Part shown: one piece after another, positions 11,269-19,068 of the stretch
Numbering within the stretch: the stretch's first letter is position 1
Layout of the letters: each line of letters starts with the position of its first letter
From: Acidobacteriota bacterium
GTDB lineage: Bacteria; Acidobacteriota; Blastocatellia; RBC074
Direction of reading: 5' to 3'
DNA length: 64,000 bases
Assembly: GCA_019639255.1 (NCBI GenBank)
Contig: JAHBSF010000013.1
Coordinates: 1-64,000 of the forward strand
Made by a program: the position numbers and the translations under genes
The notes under the pieces: generated by a model
The model's database searches: none
What the model was told of the DNA's origin: nothing
Seen by the model: only the letters and a program-made list of their open reading frames with translations

Positions 11269-11577
11269 CTATGACCCTCTCGGCGTAAAATCACGTCGCA
11301 CGGTTCAACCGCGAACCCGCGCGACAGCGAAAGATATAGACTCGAAAGATAAAAGCGATTTGGCCGATGAAGACGATGAGTCGCGGCGCGCGCCGCAGCG
11401 AACGCACGGGGAAGGGAAGCCGAATTCTGGACGAGCAGCCAGTTCCTGGAGAAGACCGCACCTCGCGAAATGAAGCTGTATAGCTGAAGGTCGCTCCCTC
11501 TCCGAACCCTAACCGGCGCCAAAACCCGTGGAGGGATGGACCGACGGCCGGAAGTATAGCACAAAAAAGGAGCGCAA
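11269..11577. other. 309-bp gap: possible leader of the HNH gene and hairpin
   Basis: No gene recognised. Contains an imperfect 12-bp stem, GGTCGCTCCCTC (11489-11500) with GAGGGATGGACC (11531-11542), 10 of 12 paired, and a minus-strand extended -10 (see 11553). If that promoter is used, the HNH mRNA has a leader of roughly 280 nt starting with this hairpin. I could not match it to a known riboswitch, 6S, SRP or RNase P RNA. Confidence 0.4.
11553..11561 (-). promoter_or_regulatory. extended -10 element, TGCTATACT
   Basis: Read on the minus strand the sequence is TGC followed by TATACT, a good extended -10. No convincing -35 is spaced 16-18 bp upstream. It would drive the HNH gene through a long leader. 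Confidence 0.4.
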
Positions 11578-13794
11578 ATGAACAAGCATATCAGTCGTCT
11601 TTGGGTCGCGCTTGTATTGAGTGTTTCAATTCTCGCCCTTGCAGCGCTCGCCGGCGCCGATCGCCCCCACGGCGCAGGCGCGCTTTCGGATCAGGTTACG
11701 ATAAGACGAGACAACTACGGCGTGCCGCACATACTCGCGCAAACCGAGGAAGCCGCCGCCTACGGCATGGGATACGCACAGGCCGAAGATCACGGCGTCG
11801 AGGTCGCGCGCCGCTTCATCAGCGCTCGCGGCGAAGAGGCTAAACATACGGGCGCTGGCATCGAAAGCGATTTTGCAGCAAAACGCTACGGCCTCTACGA
11901 TGTCGCAAAAGCGAACTTCGATAAACTCGATCCGCTCGCGCAGCGAATGATGAACGCCTACGCTGCGGGCTTCAACCGCTGGGCGGAGAAAAACCGCGCC
12001 CAGCTTCCCGCGTGGATTCCCGCGTTTGACGGCGTGGATGTGCTTGCGCGCAGCCGGCAGGAAGTCTTCAGGTTTGCATTCAATCGCGGAAACATCATTC
12101 GCGCGGTTCAGCAGAAATACGGCGCCGAATCACAAACGGGCAAACACGCCTCATCGCCCGGGCTCGATGAGTGGGCCGCGTGGTTTACCGAACCCGAGAG
12201 CACGGACGGATCGAATCTGTGGAGCATCGCCGGAGCCAGGACTTCATCGGGCAAGCCGATACTGCTCGGCAACCCGCATCAGGCGTGGTCGGTTCTTTAC
12301 TGGGAAGCGCACGTCACGGTTCCGGGAAAGATAAATTTTTACGGTTCGACATTCGTCGGACGGCCGATGCTCACAAGCGGATTCAACGAAAATCTGGGCT
12401 GGACGCACACCGTAAACAACATCGACACCGAGGACATATACGCGCTCCGACTCGATCTGAAAAAGCCCGATCATTACGTATTTGAGGGCCGCTCCATGCC
12501 GCTCGAAAAATCAACCGCATCGGTTGAAATCAAAGGCCCCGACGGCGCGATCAGGACCGAGAAGCGGGAATACTGGTATTCGCATATCGGCCCCGTAGTC
12601 CACCTCACGCGCGATCGGGCCTTTGCAATAAAATCCCCGATTCTCGACGACTACCGTTTTTACGAGGGCTGGTACGAGATGAGCAAGGCCGCCGACTTCC
12701 GGCAGTTCCACGCCGTATTGAAGAAAAACCGGCTGCCGATGTTCAACGTCGGATACGCCGACGCCGAGGGAAACATCTTTTATCTGTGGAACGGGATGGT
12801 TCCCAGGCGCGTAGACGACGGAACCGATTACCGTCTGGATGTGCCTGGGGATACGGGCAAGTATGTGTGGAAGGAACTGCACCGCACCGAGGATTTTCCG
12901 CAGTTGTTCAATCCGAGCGGCGGGTATGTGCAGAACTGCAACGATGCGCCGTGGTGGACCTCGCTGCGCAATGTGCTCGATCCGAAACGGTACCCATCCT
13001 ACATCGAGCCGGGCGTGCCGCTCAGGCTGCGTTCGCAGATGTCGCTGGAGATGCTCGAAGGTCAGGAGAAGTTTTCGCTCGACGATGTCATACGTCTGAA
13101 ATTCAACGCGCGTATGCTGCTTGCGGACCGCGTCAAACCCGATCTTATAAACGCGCTCAAACAAGCCGCGCCGGGCGCCTCGGATGATGTGAAGAAGGGC
13201 CTGAAGGTGATGGAGGCATGGGATAACCAGACTACGGCCGGAAGCCGCGGCGGTGTGCTGTTTCAGCGGTTCTGGGATACGTACAGCCGGGCTGTGAAAC
13301 AACCCTACGCCGTCGCCTGGGATTCAAACAATCCCGCAAAAACTCCGTCGGGACTCTCCGATGCCGCGCAGGCGGTGAAGCATTTTGAGGACGCCGTGCG
13401 GTGGACCAGACAGAAATACGGTGCGGAAGATGTCGCGTGGGGCGAAGTGCATCGCGTAAGGCTCGGGGATGTGGATCTGCCTGCAAACGGCGCGGGGGGC
13501 GAATACGGGCTGTTTCACGTGGTCGGATACGGCGAGGCCCCGGACGGCAAGCGCGTAGTCGGCGCGCTTGAGCCGGGCGGGCCGCTCGTCGGCGGCGGGG
13601 ACGGGTTTATATTCGCCGTAGAGTTTTCACGTCCGTTGCGTGCGTATTCGCTGCTGGCCTATGGTCAGACGACGAATCCGGCCTCAAAACACAGCACGGA
13701 TCAGGCGCCGCTGTTTGCGCGGCGGCAGCTCAAGCGCGTGTGGTTTACCGAAGCCGAGATCCGGGCCAACCTCGAACGCGAGTATCGCCCGTGA
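11578..13794 (+). CDS. penicillin acylase family (AHL/aculeacin acylase-like) hydrolase
   Basis: 738-aa exported Ntn-hydrolase precursor; family members cleave amide-linked acyl chains from beta-lactams, acyl-homoserine lactones or lipopeptides. A signal peptide covers residues 1 to about 27. The alpha-chain motif IRRDNYGVPHI is followed by the beta-chain start: autocleavage is expected before Ser212 in DGSNLWSIAGARTSSGKPIL, making Ser212 the nucleophile. GNPHQAW and GFNENLGWTHTV, with the Asn that supports the oxyanion, match the PvdQ/aculeacin-acylase branch more than the penicillin G branch. RBS AAGGAGCG lies just before the ATG. It probably acts in the periplasm. Substrate is not predictable; quorum quenching is possible but not shown. 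Confidence 0.88.
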   Translation: MNKHISRLWVALVLSVSILALAALAGADRPHGAGALSDQVTIRRDNYGVPHILAQTEEAAAYGMGYAQAEDHGVEVARRFISARGEEAKHTGAGIESDFAAKRYGLYDVAKANFDKLDPLAQRMMNAYAAGFNRWAEKNRAQLPAWIPAFDGVDVLARSRQEVFRFAFNRGNIIRAVQQKYGAESQTGKHASSPGLDEWAAWFTEPESTDGSNLWSIAGARTSSGKPILLGNPHQAWSVLYWEAHVTVPGKINFYGSTFVGRPMLTSGFNENLGWTHTVNNIDTEDIYALRLDLKKPDHYVFEGRSMPLEKSTASVEIKGPDGAIRTEKREYWYSHIGPVVHLTRDRAFAIKSPILDDYRFYEGWYEMSKAADFRQFHAVLKKNRLPMFNVGYADAEGNIFYLWNGMVPRRVDDGTDYRLDVPGDTGKYVWKELHRTEDFPQLFNPSGGYVQNCNDAPWWTSLRNVLDPKRYPSYIEPGVPLRLRSQMSLEMLEGQEKFSLDDVIRLKFNARMLLADRVKPDLINALKQAAPGASDDVKKGLKVMEAWDNQTTAGSRGGVLFQRFWDTYSRAVKQPYAVAWDSNNPAKTPSGLSDAAQAVKHFEDAVRWTRQKYGAEDVAWGEVHRVRLGDVDLPANGAGGEYGLFHVVGYGEAPDGKRVVGALEPGGPLVGGGDGFIFAVEFSRPLRAYSLLAYGQTTNPASKHSTDQAPLFARRQLKRVWFTEAEIRANLEREYRP

Positions 13795-13795
13795 A

Positions 13796-13862
13796 GAGAG
13801 ATAACGGAACAAACGAAATGAGACGGAACAAACGGAAAGTTTGAGGATTTCCGTAGTTTTCT
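13796..13862. repeat. type-1 palindrome, right arm truncated
   Basis: Full left arm (GAGAGATAACGGAACAAACG), loop of the AGTTTGAGGATT subtype, then only the inner right arm TTTCCGTAGTTTTC before the stop of the SDR gene. The outer right arm is missing, so only the inner 12-14 bp can pair. Confidence 0.8.
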
Positions 13863-14645
13863 TCACAGCGGCGGCGCAAATCGTCCATCTACCGCCGTCC
13901 ATCCGCCGTCGACAAAAAGAACCGAACCCGTGATGTAGCTCGACGCGTCCGAGCACAGAAAGACTGCGGGGCCCGCCATTTCATCGGCTTGCGCCCAGCG
14001 GTTGAACGCGTTTTTTGCAGCGTAGGCTGCATACCATTCGGGCTGATCCTTGATCGGGTGCGTCAGTGGCGTTTCCACCACGCCCGGGGCTATTGCGTTT
14101 ACGCGCACGCCGCGCGGCCCGAGTTCGGCCGCCATCGCGCGCACCATCTGCACGATTCCCGCCTTTGTCGCAGCATAAACGCCCTGTCCCGGTTCGACTA
14201 CCTGCGCTCTGATTGATGCCAGAGCTACTATGCTTCCGCCGCCTCTCTCCGCCATCAGGCGCCCGGCTTCGCGCAGCACGTGAAACGTTCCCTTCAGGTT
14301 CAGATTCACTACGCGATCGAATTCCTCGTCTTCATAATCGAGTATCGCTTTTCGTACGTTTACCGCCGGTGTAGTTATTACGGCGTCGAGCCGCCCGAAT
14401 TCATCTATGACCGCGCGAAAGAATTCCGAGACGCTGGTTTGGTTTATTATGTCGATCCATCGCGCGCGATGTTCTTTCCCCGTCGAGCGTGCAACGCGCG
14501 TCGCTTCGGCCAGGTCTCGGTCCGCGCACACTACGCGCGCACCGTGCGCAGCAAGTCCGCGCGTTGCCGCCTCGCCGATTCCCGAACCGGCCCCTACAAC
14601 TACTGCAAGTCGTCCGTCGAGTCGAAAGAGTTTTGTATAGTCCAT
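13863..14645 (-). CDS. short-chain dehydrogenase/reductase (SDR)
   Basis: 260-aa Rossmann-fold NAD(P) oxidoreductase. Start at ATG 14645 (MDYTKLFRLDG), 11 bp after the symporter stop. The cofactor motif is VVGAGSGIGEAA (usual TGxxxGIG with Thr replaced by Val). Catalytic Ser lies in ALASIRAQ, Tyr and Lys in YAATK, and the Asn in NLNLKG. The usual NNAG structural motif is replaced by TTPAVN, an atypical form. The C-terminus FVDGGW is standard. Transcribed with the symporter, so it may oxidise or reduce the imported compound, unidentified. The 3' end butts against the truncated palindrome. Confidence 0.9.
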   Translation of the reverse strand: MDYTKLFRLDGRLAVVVGAGSGIGEAATRGLAAHGARVVCADRDLAEATRVARSTGKEHRARWIDIINQTSVSEFFRAVIDEFGRLDAVITTPAVNVRKAILDYEDEEFDRVVNLNLKGTFHVLREAGRLMAERGGGSIVALASIRAQVVEPGQGVYAATKAGIVQMVRAMAAELGPRGVRVNAIAPGVVETPLTHPIKDQPEWYAAYAAKNAFNRWAQADEMAGPAVFLCSDASSYITGSVLFVDGGWTAVDGRFAPPL

Positions 14646-14656
14646 CACTTGTTTTT

Positions 14657-16045
14657 TCACCCGCGTTTGAATTGTCTGTCGGTTGCCGTTGTCGCAATCA
14701 TTGCAATGAGGCCCGCGCCGAGGCCCAAGACGAGCGGCGGCCAGATGCCGAAGCCCGCGCCACTGGTTGCGAGTTCCACTCCGAGCGTTGCCGCGATCGA
14801 TACGATAATGGCTGTTATTGCAGCGCGCGGCGTAACGGCGCGCGTGTAGAGTCCGGCAAGCAGCGGCAGCGTCAATCCGGCAGCAAGCAGCGTATAAAAT
14901 ATCGTGAGCGCCGAAATGACGTTCGGCAGCAGCATAGCCAGCACCGCGCCCAAGACTCCGCACGAAATCGCGGTTGCGCGCGCGACTTTCACCAGCGTGC
15001 GATCATCGGCCGCCGGTTTGATGAATGTTTTATACAGATCTTTGCTGAGCGACGTGCTGAGCATGAAAAGCACCGCATCTGCGGTAGAGACTTCGGCGGC
15101 GAAGATTGCGCCGAGCAGCAATCCGCCGAGCCATACGGGCAGCGTCTGAGTAAGGAGCGTAGGCAGCGCGAGTTCACGATTGTCGAGATCCGGAAAACGG
15201 TCGTGTGCGATTATGCCGAAAAAGGCCGGAATACAGGCGAAAGCGAGCAGGCACAGCGCATTCAACGCAACGCCCAACCGCACGGATTGCGCATCGCGCG
15301 CGCCGAAGATTTTCTGAAGCAAACCGGGCGAGACCAGAAAAGACGGCGCAAGCAGCACCAGGTATTTCAGCGGCGTCACGCCGTCGCCGAAAAAATTGAA
15401 GTATACCTGCGGATCCGGGATCGCGCGCCCGAAGAACTCTCCGGTCATCCGCAGCAGGAAGACGAACGCCGTCCCGAAGCCCGCGAGTTTTATGATTAGC
15501 TGCAATGCATTTACGCGCGCCGCACCGGGCAATCCTCCGAAGGCGAAATACGCCGTAGCCACGCCGGCTCCGATTGCGCAGCCCATGCCTTTGCTTATGC
15601 CTGCTGCGACGTTCAGTATCCACGCAATCGCGATCAACTGTCCTGCAAGAATCGTGAGCGAACCCATCCACAAAAGCGCCGCGATTATGCCGCGCACGCG
15701 CCGGTCGTAGCGGAATTCGAGATAATCGCCTACGGTGTACAGTCCGCGATCGCGCGCGATTTGCCATATGCGCGGCCCGACGGTGAATGCGAGTATCATA
15801 GAACCGATTCCGGCCGATCCTACCCACCACCACGCGGAAAGACCGTCGCGGTAGCCGAGTCCCGCCGCTCCGACCGTAGACCCGGCTCCGATATTTGCTG
15901 CAAGCAGGGTTGAGAACAGAAGGCCGGGGCCGAGGTTGCGGCCTGCGACGAAGAAATCTCCCGATGCGCGCACACTGCGAGAGGCGATTACGCCTATGGC
16001 GATCATCAACGCGCCGTATGCGATGAGTATCGTGAGGAAGATCAT
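14657..16045 (-). CDS. sodium:solute symporter family permease
   Basis: 462-aa integral membrane protein of the SSS family, importing an organic solute with Na+. About 13 hydrophobic helices are visible; family signatures include GDFFVAGRNLGPG, NIGAGSTVGAAGLGYRDGL, GLYTVGDYLEFRYDRRVRG and FAAEVSTADAVLFMLSTSLSKDLY. Solutes in this family range from sugars and proline to pantothenate and acids; nothing here fixes it. It is the first gene of a probable two-gene operon with the SDR downstream (11-bp gap). Confidence 0.9.
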   Translation of the reverse strand: MIFLTILIAYGALMIAIGVIASRSVRASGDFFVAGRNLGPGLLFSTLLAANIGAGSTVGAAGLGYRDGLSAWWWVGSAGIGSMILAFTVGPRIWQIARDRGLYTVGDYLEFRYDRRVRGIIAALLWMGSLTILAGQLIAIAWILNVAAGISKGMGCAIGAGVATAYFAFGGLPGAARVNALQLIIKLAGFGTAFVFLLRMTGEFFGRAIPDPQVYFNFFGDGVTPLKYLVLLAPSFLVSPGLLQKIFGARDAQSVRLGVALNALCLLAFACIPAFFGIIAHDRFPDLDNRELALPTLLTQTLPVWLGGLLLGAIFAAEVSTADAVLFMLSTSLSKDLYKTFIKPAADDRTLVKVARATAISCGVLGAVLAMLLPNVISALTIFYTLLAAGLTLPLLAGLYTRAVTPRAAITAIIVSIAATLGVELATSGAGFGIWPPLVLGLGAGLIAMIATTATDRQFKRG

Positions 16046-16099
16046 CGGTATTTCATCTCTTCAATTTCTTCCGCAGCAATTTTCGTTTTGGGAGGAAAG

Positions 16100-16193
16100 A
16101 GAGATAACGGAACAAACGAAATGAGACGGAACAAACGGAAAGTTTGACGATTTCCGTAGTTTTCGTCCATTTCAGTTTGTTCCGTTATCTCTC
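16100..16193. repeat. type-1 intergenic palindrome
   Basis: Left arm GAGAGATAACGGAACAAACG, right arm CAGTTTGTTCCGTTATCTCTC, loop subtype AGTTTGACGATT. A degenerate outer module (GCAATTTTCGTTTTGGGAGG) precedes the left arm only. It lies between the start of the symporter gene and the stop of the P1 peptidase. Confidence 0.85.
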
Positions 16194-16203
16194 TTGATTC
16201 CCG

Positions 16204-17271
16204 TCAAGTCAGATCCGCTGCACTCGGGATGCCGGGTATGCCGCGTGCGGCGCGCACCGCGCGCAGAACCGCGGTCGCCATCGCTTCGGCTGCAAGCGCG
16301 CCGATGAGCGTAATGTTGCCGCGCCGGCCGGACTTGCCTGTTGCGAGCGCAAAAATCGTATCGCCGTCGGCCGTCGTATGCACCGGATTGATCGTCCGCG
16401 CAAGCCCGTCGTGCGCCATCTGCGCGATCTTGTTTGCGCCCGCCTTGTCGAGTATCGCATCGGTTGCGACGACTCCGATTGTGGTCGCCGTTCCGTCGAG
16501 CAGGGGCGGCAGCTTCTCGCCATTCAGTATCCACCTCATAACGTCCATCATTGCTTTTCCGTCCGGCGTGCGCGCTCCGGCGAGTACTCGGCGGCAATTG
16601 TACGCTTCTATAACATCCCCGACTGCGTTTACGGCGACAATCGCTCCCACCATGGGTCCGTCGGGCCGGACGAAAATGGCCGAGGATCCTATGCCGCCCT
16701 TCATTGCGCGCTCCATACCGAAAAGTTTCCCTACCGTAGCGCCCGCGCCCGCGCCGAAGTTGCCTTCTTCCGGCGTGCGCGATGAAGCCGCCTGACACGC
16801 GCGATACCCGGCTTTTGCATCGGGGCGGATTTTGGCATCGCCGACGCCGAGGTCGTAAAGGATCGCGGCCGGAACTATGGGCACGCGCGCCGCGCGCGTA
16901 TCGACTCCGATTCGACGCTCTTCGAGATACTTCACGACTCCCGTTGCCGCATCCAGACCGAAAGCGCTGCCCCCGGCAAGCACTACGCCGTGGACTACCG
17001 AAACCGTATTGAGGGGCGAGAGCAGATCGGTTTCGCGCGTACCGGGCGCGGCTCCGCGCACATCTACTCCGCCCGTCGCTCCGTCTTCGGTCAGTATGAC
17101 GGTGCAGCCCGTGGGCCGCCGCTTGTCGGTGAAGTGGCCGACCTTGACGCCGGCAACATTGGTGATCGACAAATGCACCACGGTTCTAGGCTGGATTGCA
17201 AGAGGTGCAACCACTCCCGCCTTCAGCAACTCGCGGCGCGTCAGCGCTGAATCCCCGGATATCCGTTTCAT
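16204..17271 (-). CDS. P1 (DmpA/S58) family aminopeptidase, Tat-exported
   Basis: 355-aa self-processing Ntn-type peptidase of the DmpA/P1 family. N-terminus LTRRELLKAGVVAPLAI is a twin-arginine signal, so export of the folded protein is predicted. Family motifs: TNVAGVKVGHFTD, GCTVIL, GGVDVRGAAPGTRETD, VLAGGSAFGLDAATGV, NFGAGAGATVGKL, and TATTIGVVATDA at residues 261-272, where the autocleavage and the nucleophilic Thr are expected by comparison with the NTTIGVVATDA form in this subfamily. Substrate probably N-terminal residues of small peptides, possibly D- or beta-amino acids. Its start codon abuts a CGCGGAA-type repeat. Confidence 0.88.
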   Translation of the reverse strand: MKRISGDSALTRRELLKAGVVAPLAIQPRTVVHLSITNVAGVKVGHFTDKRRPTGCTVILTEDGATGGVDVRGAAPGTRETDLLSPLNTVSVVHGVVLAGGSAFGLDAATGVVKYLEERRIGVDTRAARVPIVPAAILYDLGVGDAKIRPDAKAGYRACQAASSRTPEEGNFGAGAGATVGKLFGMERAMKGGIGSSAIFVRPDGPMVGAIVAVNAVGDVIEAYNCRRVLAGARTPDGKAMMDVMRWILNGEKLPPLLDGTATTIGVVATDAILDKAGANKIAQMAHDGLARTINPVHTTADGDTIFALATGKSGRRGNITLIGALAAEAMATAVLRAVRAARGIPGIPSAADLT

Positions 17272-17340
17272 CTTTCCGTGCTTTCCATTTTTCGCATGCT
17301 TTCCGCGTTTTCCGTGTCATTCCGCGTTTTCCGCGGTTTC
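17272..17340. repeat. type-2 (CGCGGAA) repeat cluster
   Basis: Read on the minus strand: CGCGGAAAA, CGCGGAATGA, CACGGAAAA, CGCGGAAAG, i.e. 9-10-9 bp phasing, followed by looser units. It overlaps the last codons and stop of the M20 peptidase gene. Confidence 0.7.
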
Positions 17341-18618
17341 ATCTTTCTTCCCGTCCAGCAGTCTCAGCGCGGCCAGCGCCATGGCTTTACACGCCATACG
17401 CAGTTCATCCAGATTGCAGTATTCATCGGGTTGGTGTGCGAGATCCAGAGTGCCGGGGCCGTATGCGATGCATTCTTCGATGCCCGCAATTCGCGCAAAG
17501 TGCTTCTGGTCGTATGTGCCGGGGCTTGCAATTAGGGGCGGCGTGCATCCCGCGACGTCTTCTATGGCAGAGGACATTACGGCCACTACTTTCGCCTCGG
17601 GCGCCGTCATCGTCGGATGAACGATCAGGCGGTCGATCAATTCATACGTCAATCCCGGATCATCCTGCCTGAGGCTTTCAATCACTTCGATGATTTCCGA
17701 GCGCACATCTTCGAGAGTTTCTTCGATCAGAAAACGCCTGTCGAAAATCGCCCGGCAACTATCCGCTACACAGGGCGTCTGCGGTTCATCCATAGCCTGC
17801 CCGCCGGAGACGGCGTTTATGTTTATCGTAGCGCTGCGCGCGCCGTCGGGTTCTACGGGCATTTGCGTGCGCCTTGCATTCAACCGGGGTTTGAGTTGGC
17901 GGTCGATTGCGGCGATCAATCTTCCCATGCGGGTGATTGCGCTTGCGCCGAGAAACGGCATGCTGCCGTGTGCAATCCTGCCGCGCATCAATACGTCGAA
18001 CCAGTATACGCCGCGGTGACCTATGCAGATGCGGTCGTAATCGAGCGGTTCGGTAATGATGACGTGGTCGATTGCTTCGCGGCGGAAGTATTTGCGTTCG
18101 GCCAGATATGCAACCCCGGCCAGCCCGCCGCTTTCTTCATCGACTGTTGCGCTTTGTTCTACCGCGCCGTGCAACGCGACGCCCGCGCGTCGAATCGCTT
18201 CTACTGCATAGATGGAGGCCGCGATGCCCGCTTTCTGGTCAGTAACTCCGCGTCCGTACAAACGTCCGTTTTCGACGATTGCGTCGAACGGGTCCACGGT
18301 CCAGCCTGCGCCCGGCGGCACGACGTCGATATGGCCGTTGAAATGCAGGCAGGGATGCGCGTATCGGCCTTGCATGCGGCCTATGACGTTGATGCGCGGG
18401 TGGGAGGGGCTGGATTCGGGCAGGTCTTCGGCTTCGACGTACTGCACATCGTAGCCGAATTCGCGCAGCCTTTCGCCTATGAGCGCGGCGCAATCGGCGT
18501 AGTTGGCGCCCGGCGGATTGATTGTCGGTATGCGAACGAGCGCGCGAAGGAAATCGACGAGTTCTTCCTGCAACTCATCGACGCGGCGACAGACTTCGCG
18601 TTCGATTGCGTCGAGCAT
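17317..18618 (-). CDS. M20 family metallopeptidase (ArgE/DapE-like)
   Basis: 433-aa zinc deacylase or dipeptidase. Start chosen at ATG 18618 (MLDAIEREV); an upstream TTG lies inside the palindromic repeat and is unlikely. Metal-binding motifs: LHFNGHIDVVPPG (His, Asp), GRGVTDQKAG (bridging Asp), ATVDEESGGLAG (catalytic Glu-Glu) and near the C-terminus GTYDQKHFARI. The family includes acetylornithine deacetylase, succinyl-diaminopimelate desuccinylase and carboxypeptidase G2; the fairly generic LYGRGVTDQK form does not separate them. The last residues, DETAENAE, are encoded by type-2 repeat DNA. Confidence 0.88.
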   Translation of the reverse strand: MLDAIEREVCRRVDELQEELVDFLRALVRIPTINPPGANYADCAALIGERLREFGYDVQYVEAEDLPESSPSHPRINVIGRMQGRYAHPCLHFNGHIDVVPPGAGWTVDPFDAIVENGRLYGRGVTDQKAGIAASIYAVEAIRRAGVALHGAVEQSATVDEESGGLAGVAYLAERKYFRREAIDHVIITEPLDYDRICIGHRGVYWFDVLMRGRIAHGSMPFLGASAITRMGRLIAAIDRQLKPRLNARRTQMPVEPDGARSATININAVSGGQAMDEPQTPCVADSCRAIFDRRFLIEETLEDVRSEIIEVIESLRQDDPGLTYELIDRLIVHPTMTAPEAKVVAVMSSAIEDVAGCTPPLIASPGTYDQKHFARIAGIEECIAYGPGTLDLAHQPDEYCNLDELRMACKAMALAALRLLDGKKDETAENAE

Positions 18619-18639
18619 CTGAACCGTGAAAGGAAAAAA

Positions 18640-18758
18640 GAGATAACGGAACAAACGGAATTAAACGGAACAAACGAAAGTGCCGGCCTGTTCCATCTGT
18701 TCCATCTGTTCCGTCTGTTCCGTCTGTTCCGTTTGATTCCGTTTGTTTAGTTATCGTT
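18640..18758. repeat. type-1 palindrome with tandem 9-bp expansion
   Basis: Left arm GAGATAACGGAACAAACGG is normal. The right arm is expanded: five consecutive 9-bp units CTGTTCC(A/G)T run from 18688 to 18732, followed by a degenerate outer end GTTTAGTTATCGTTC. Confidence 0.8.
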
Positions 18759-18796
18759 CTTGTTCTGTTCGGCGCCCGGCTGAACTAATGGATCGT

Positions 18797-19015
18797 TCAG
18801 CCCCGGCCTTCCCAGCCGATCTGTTTGAGTCGACCGTTTTCAACAATCACCGGAACCGTAGGATCGCCGTCGGAGAACGAAAACATCTCCTTGCGGTAGT
18901 CGCGGTTATCCTGCGCATTTTTTTCAACAAACGCGATTCCTCTCGCGTCATACCAGGCTTTCGCCTTTGCGCAATAAGGGCAGCCGGGCTTTGTGTAAAT
19001 GACTACATCGGACAT
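18797..19015 (-). CDS. glutaredoxin family protein
   Basis: 72-aa thioredoxin-fold protein. Active site CPYC in YTKPGCPYCAKAKAWYDARG and the cis-Pro loop TVPVIVENG place it with glutaredoxin/NrdH-like proteins. The length is short but complete, ending QIGWEGRG. It would reduce protein disulfides or mixed glutathione disulfides in the cytosol, or donate electrons to ribonucleotide reductase. It lies downstream of citrate synthase on the same strand with a 44-bp gap filled by a repeat remnant. Confidence 0.9.
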   Translation of the reverse strand: MSDVVIYTKPGCPYCAKAKAWYDARGIAFVEKNAQDNRDYRKEMFSFSDGDPTVPVIVENGRLKQIGWEGRG

Positions 19016-19017
19016 AT

Positions 19018-19068
19018 TTTCGTGAATTCCGTTCGATTCCGTTTGTTCGTATTCTCTCTTTATCTCTC
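19018..19068. repeat. degenerate type-1 repeat remnant
   Basis: Minus-strand reading GAGAGATAAAGAGAGAATACG then AACAAACGG and CGAACGG: one decayed arm. It overlaps the citrate synthase stop, whose last codons GAG AGA TAA coincide with the element's GAGAGATAA edge. Confidence 0.55.
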
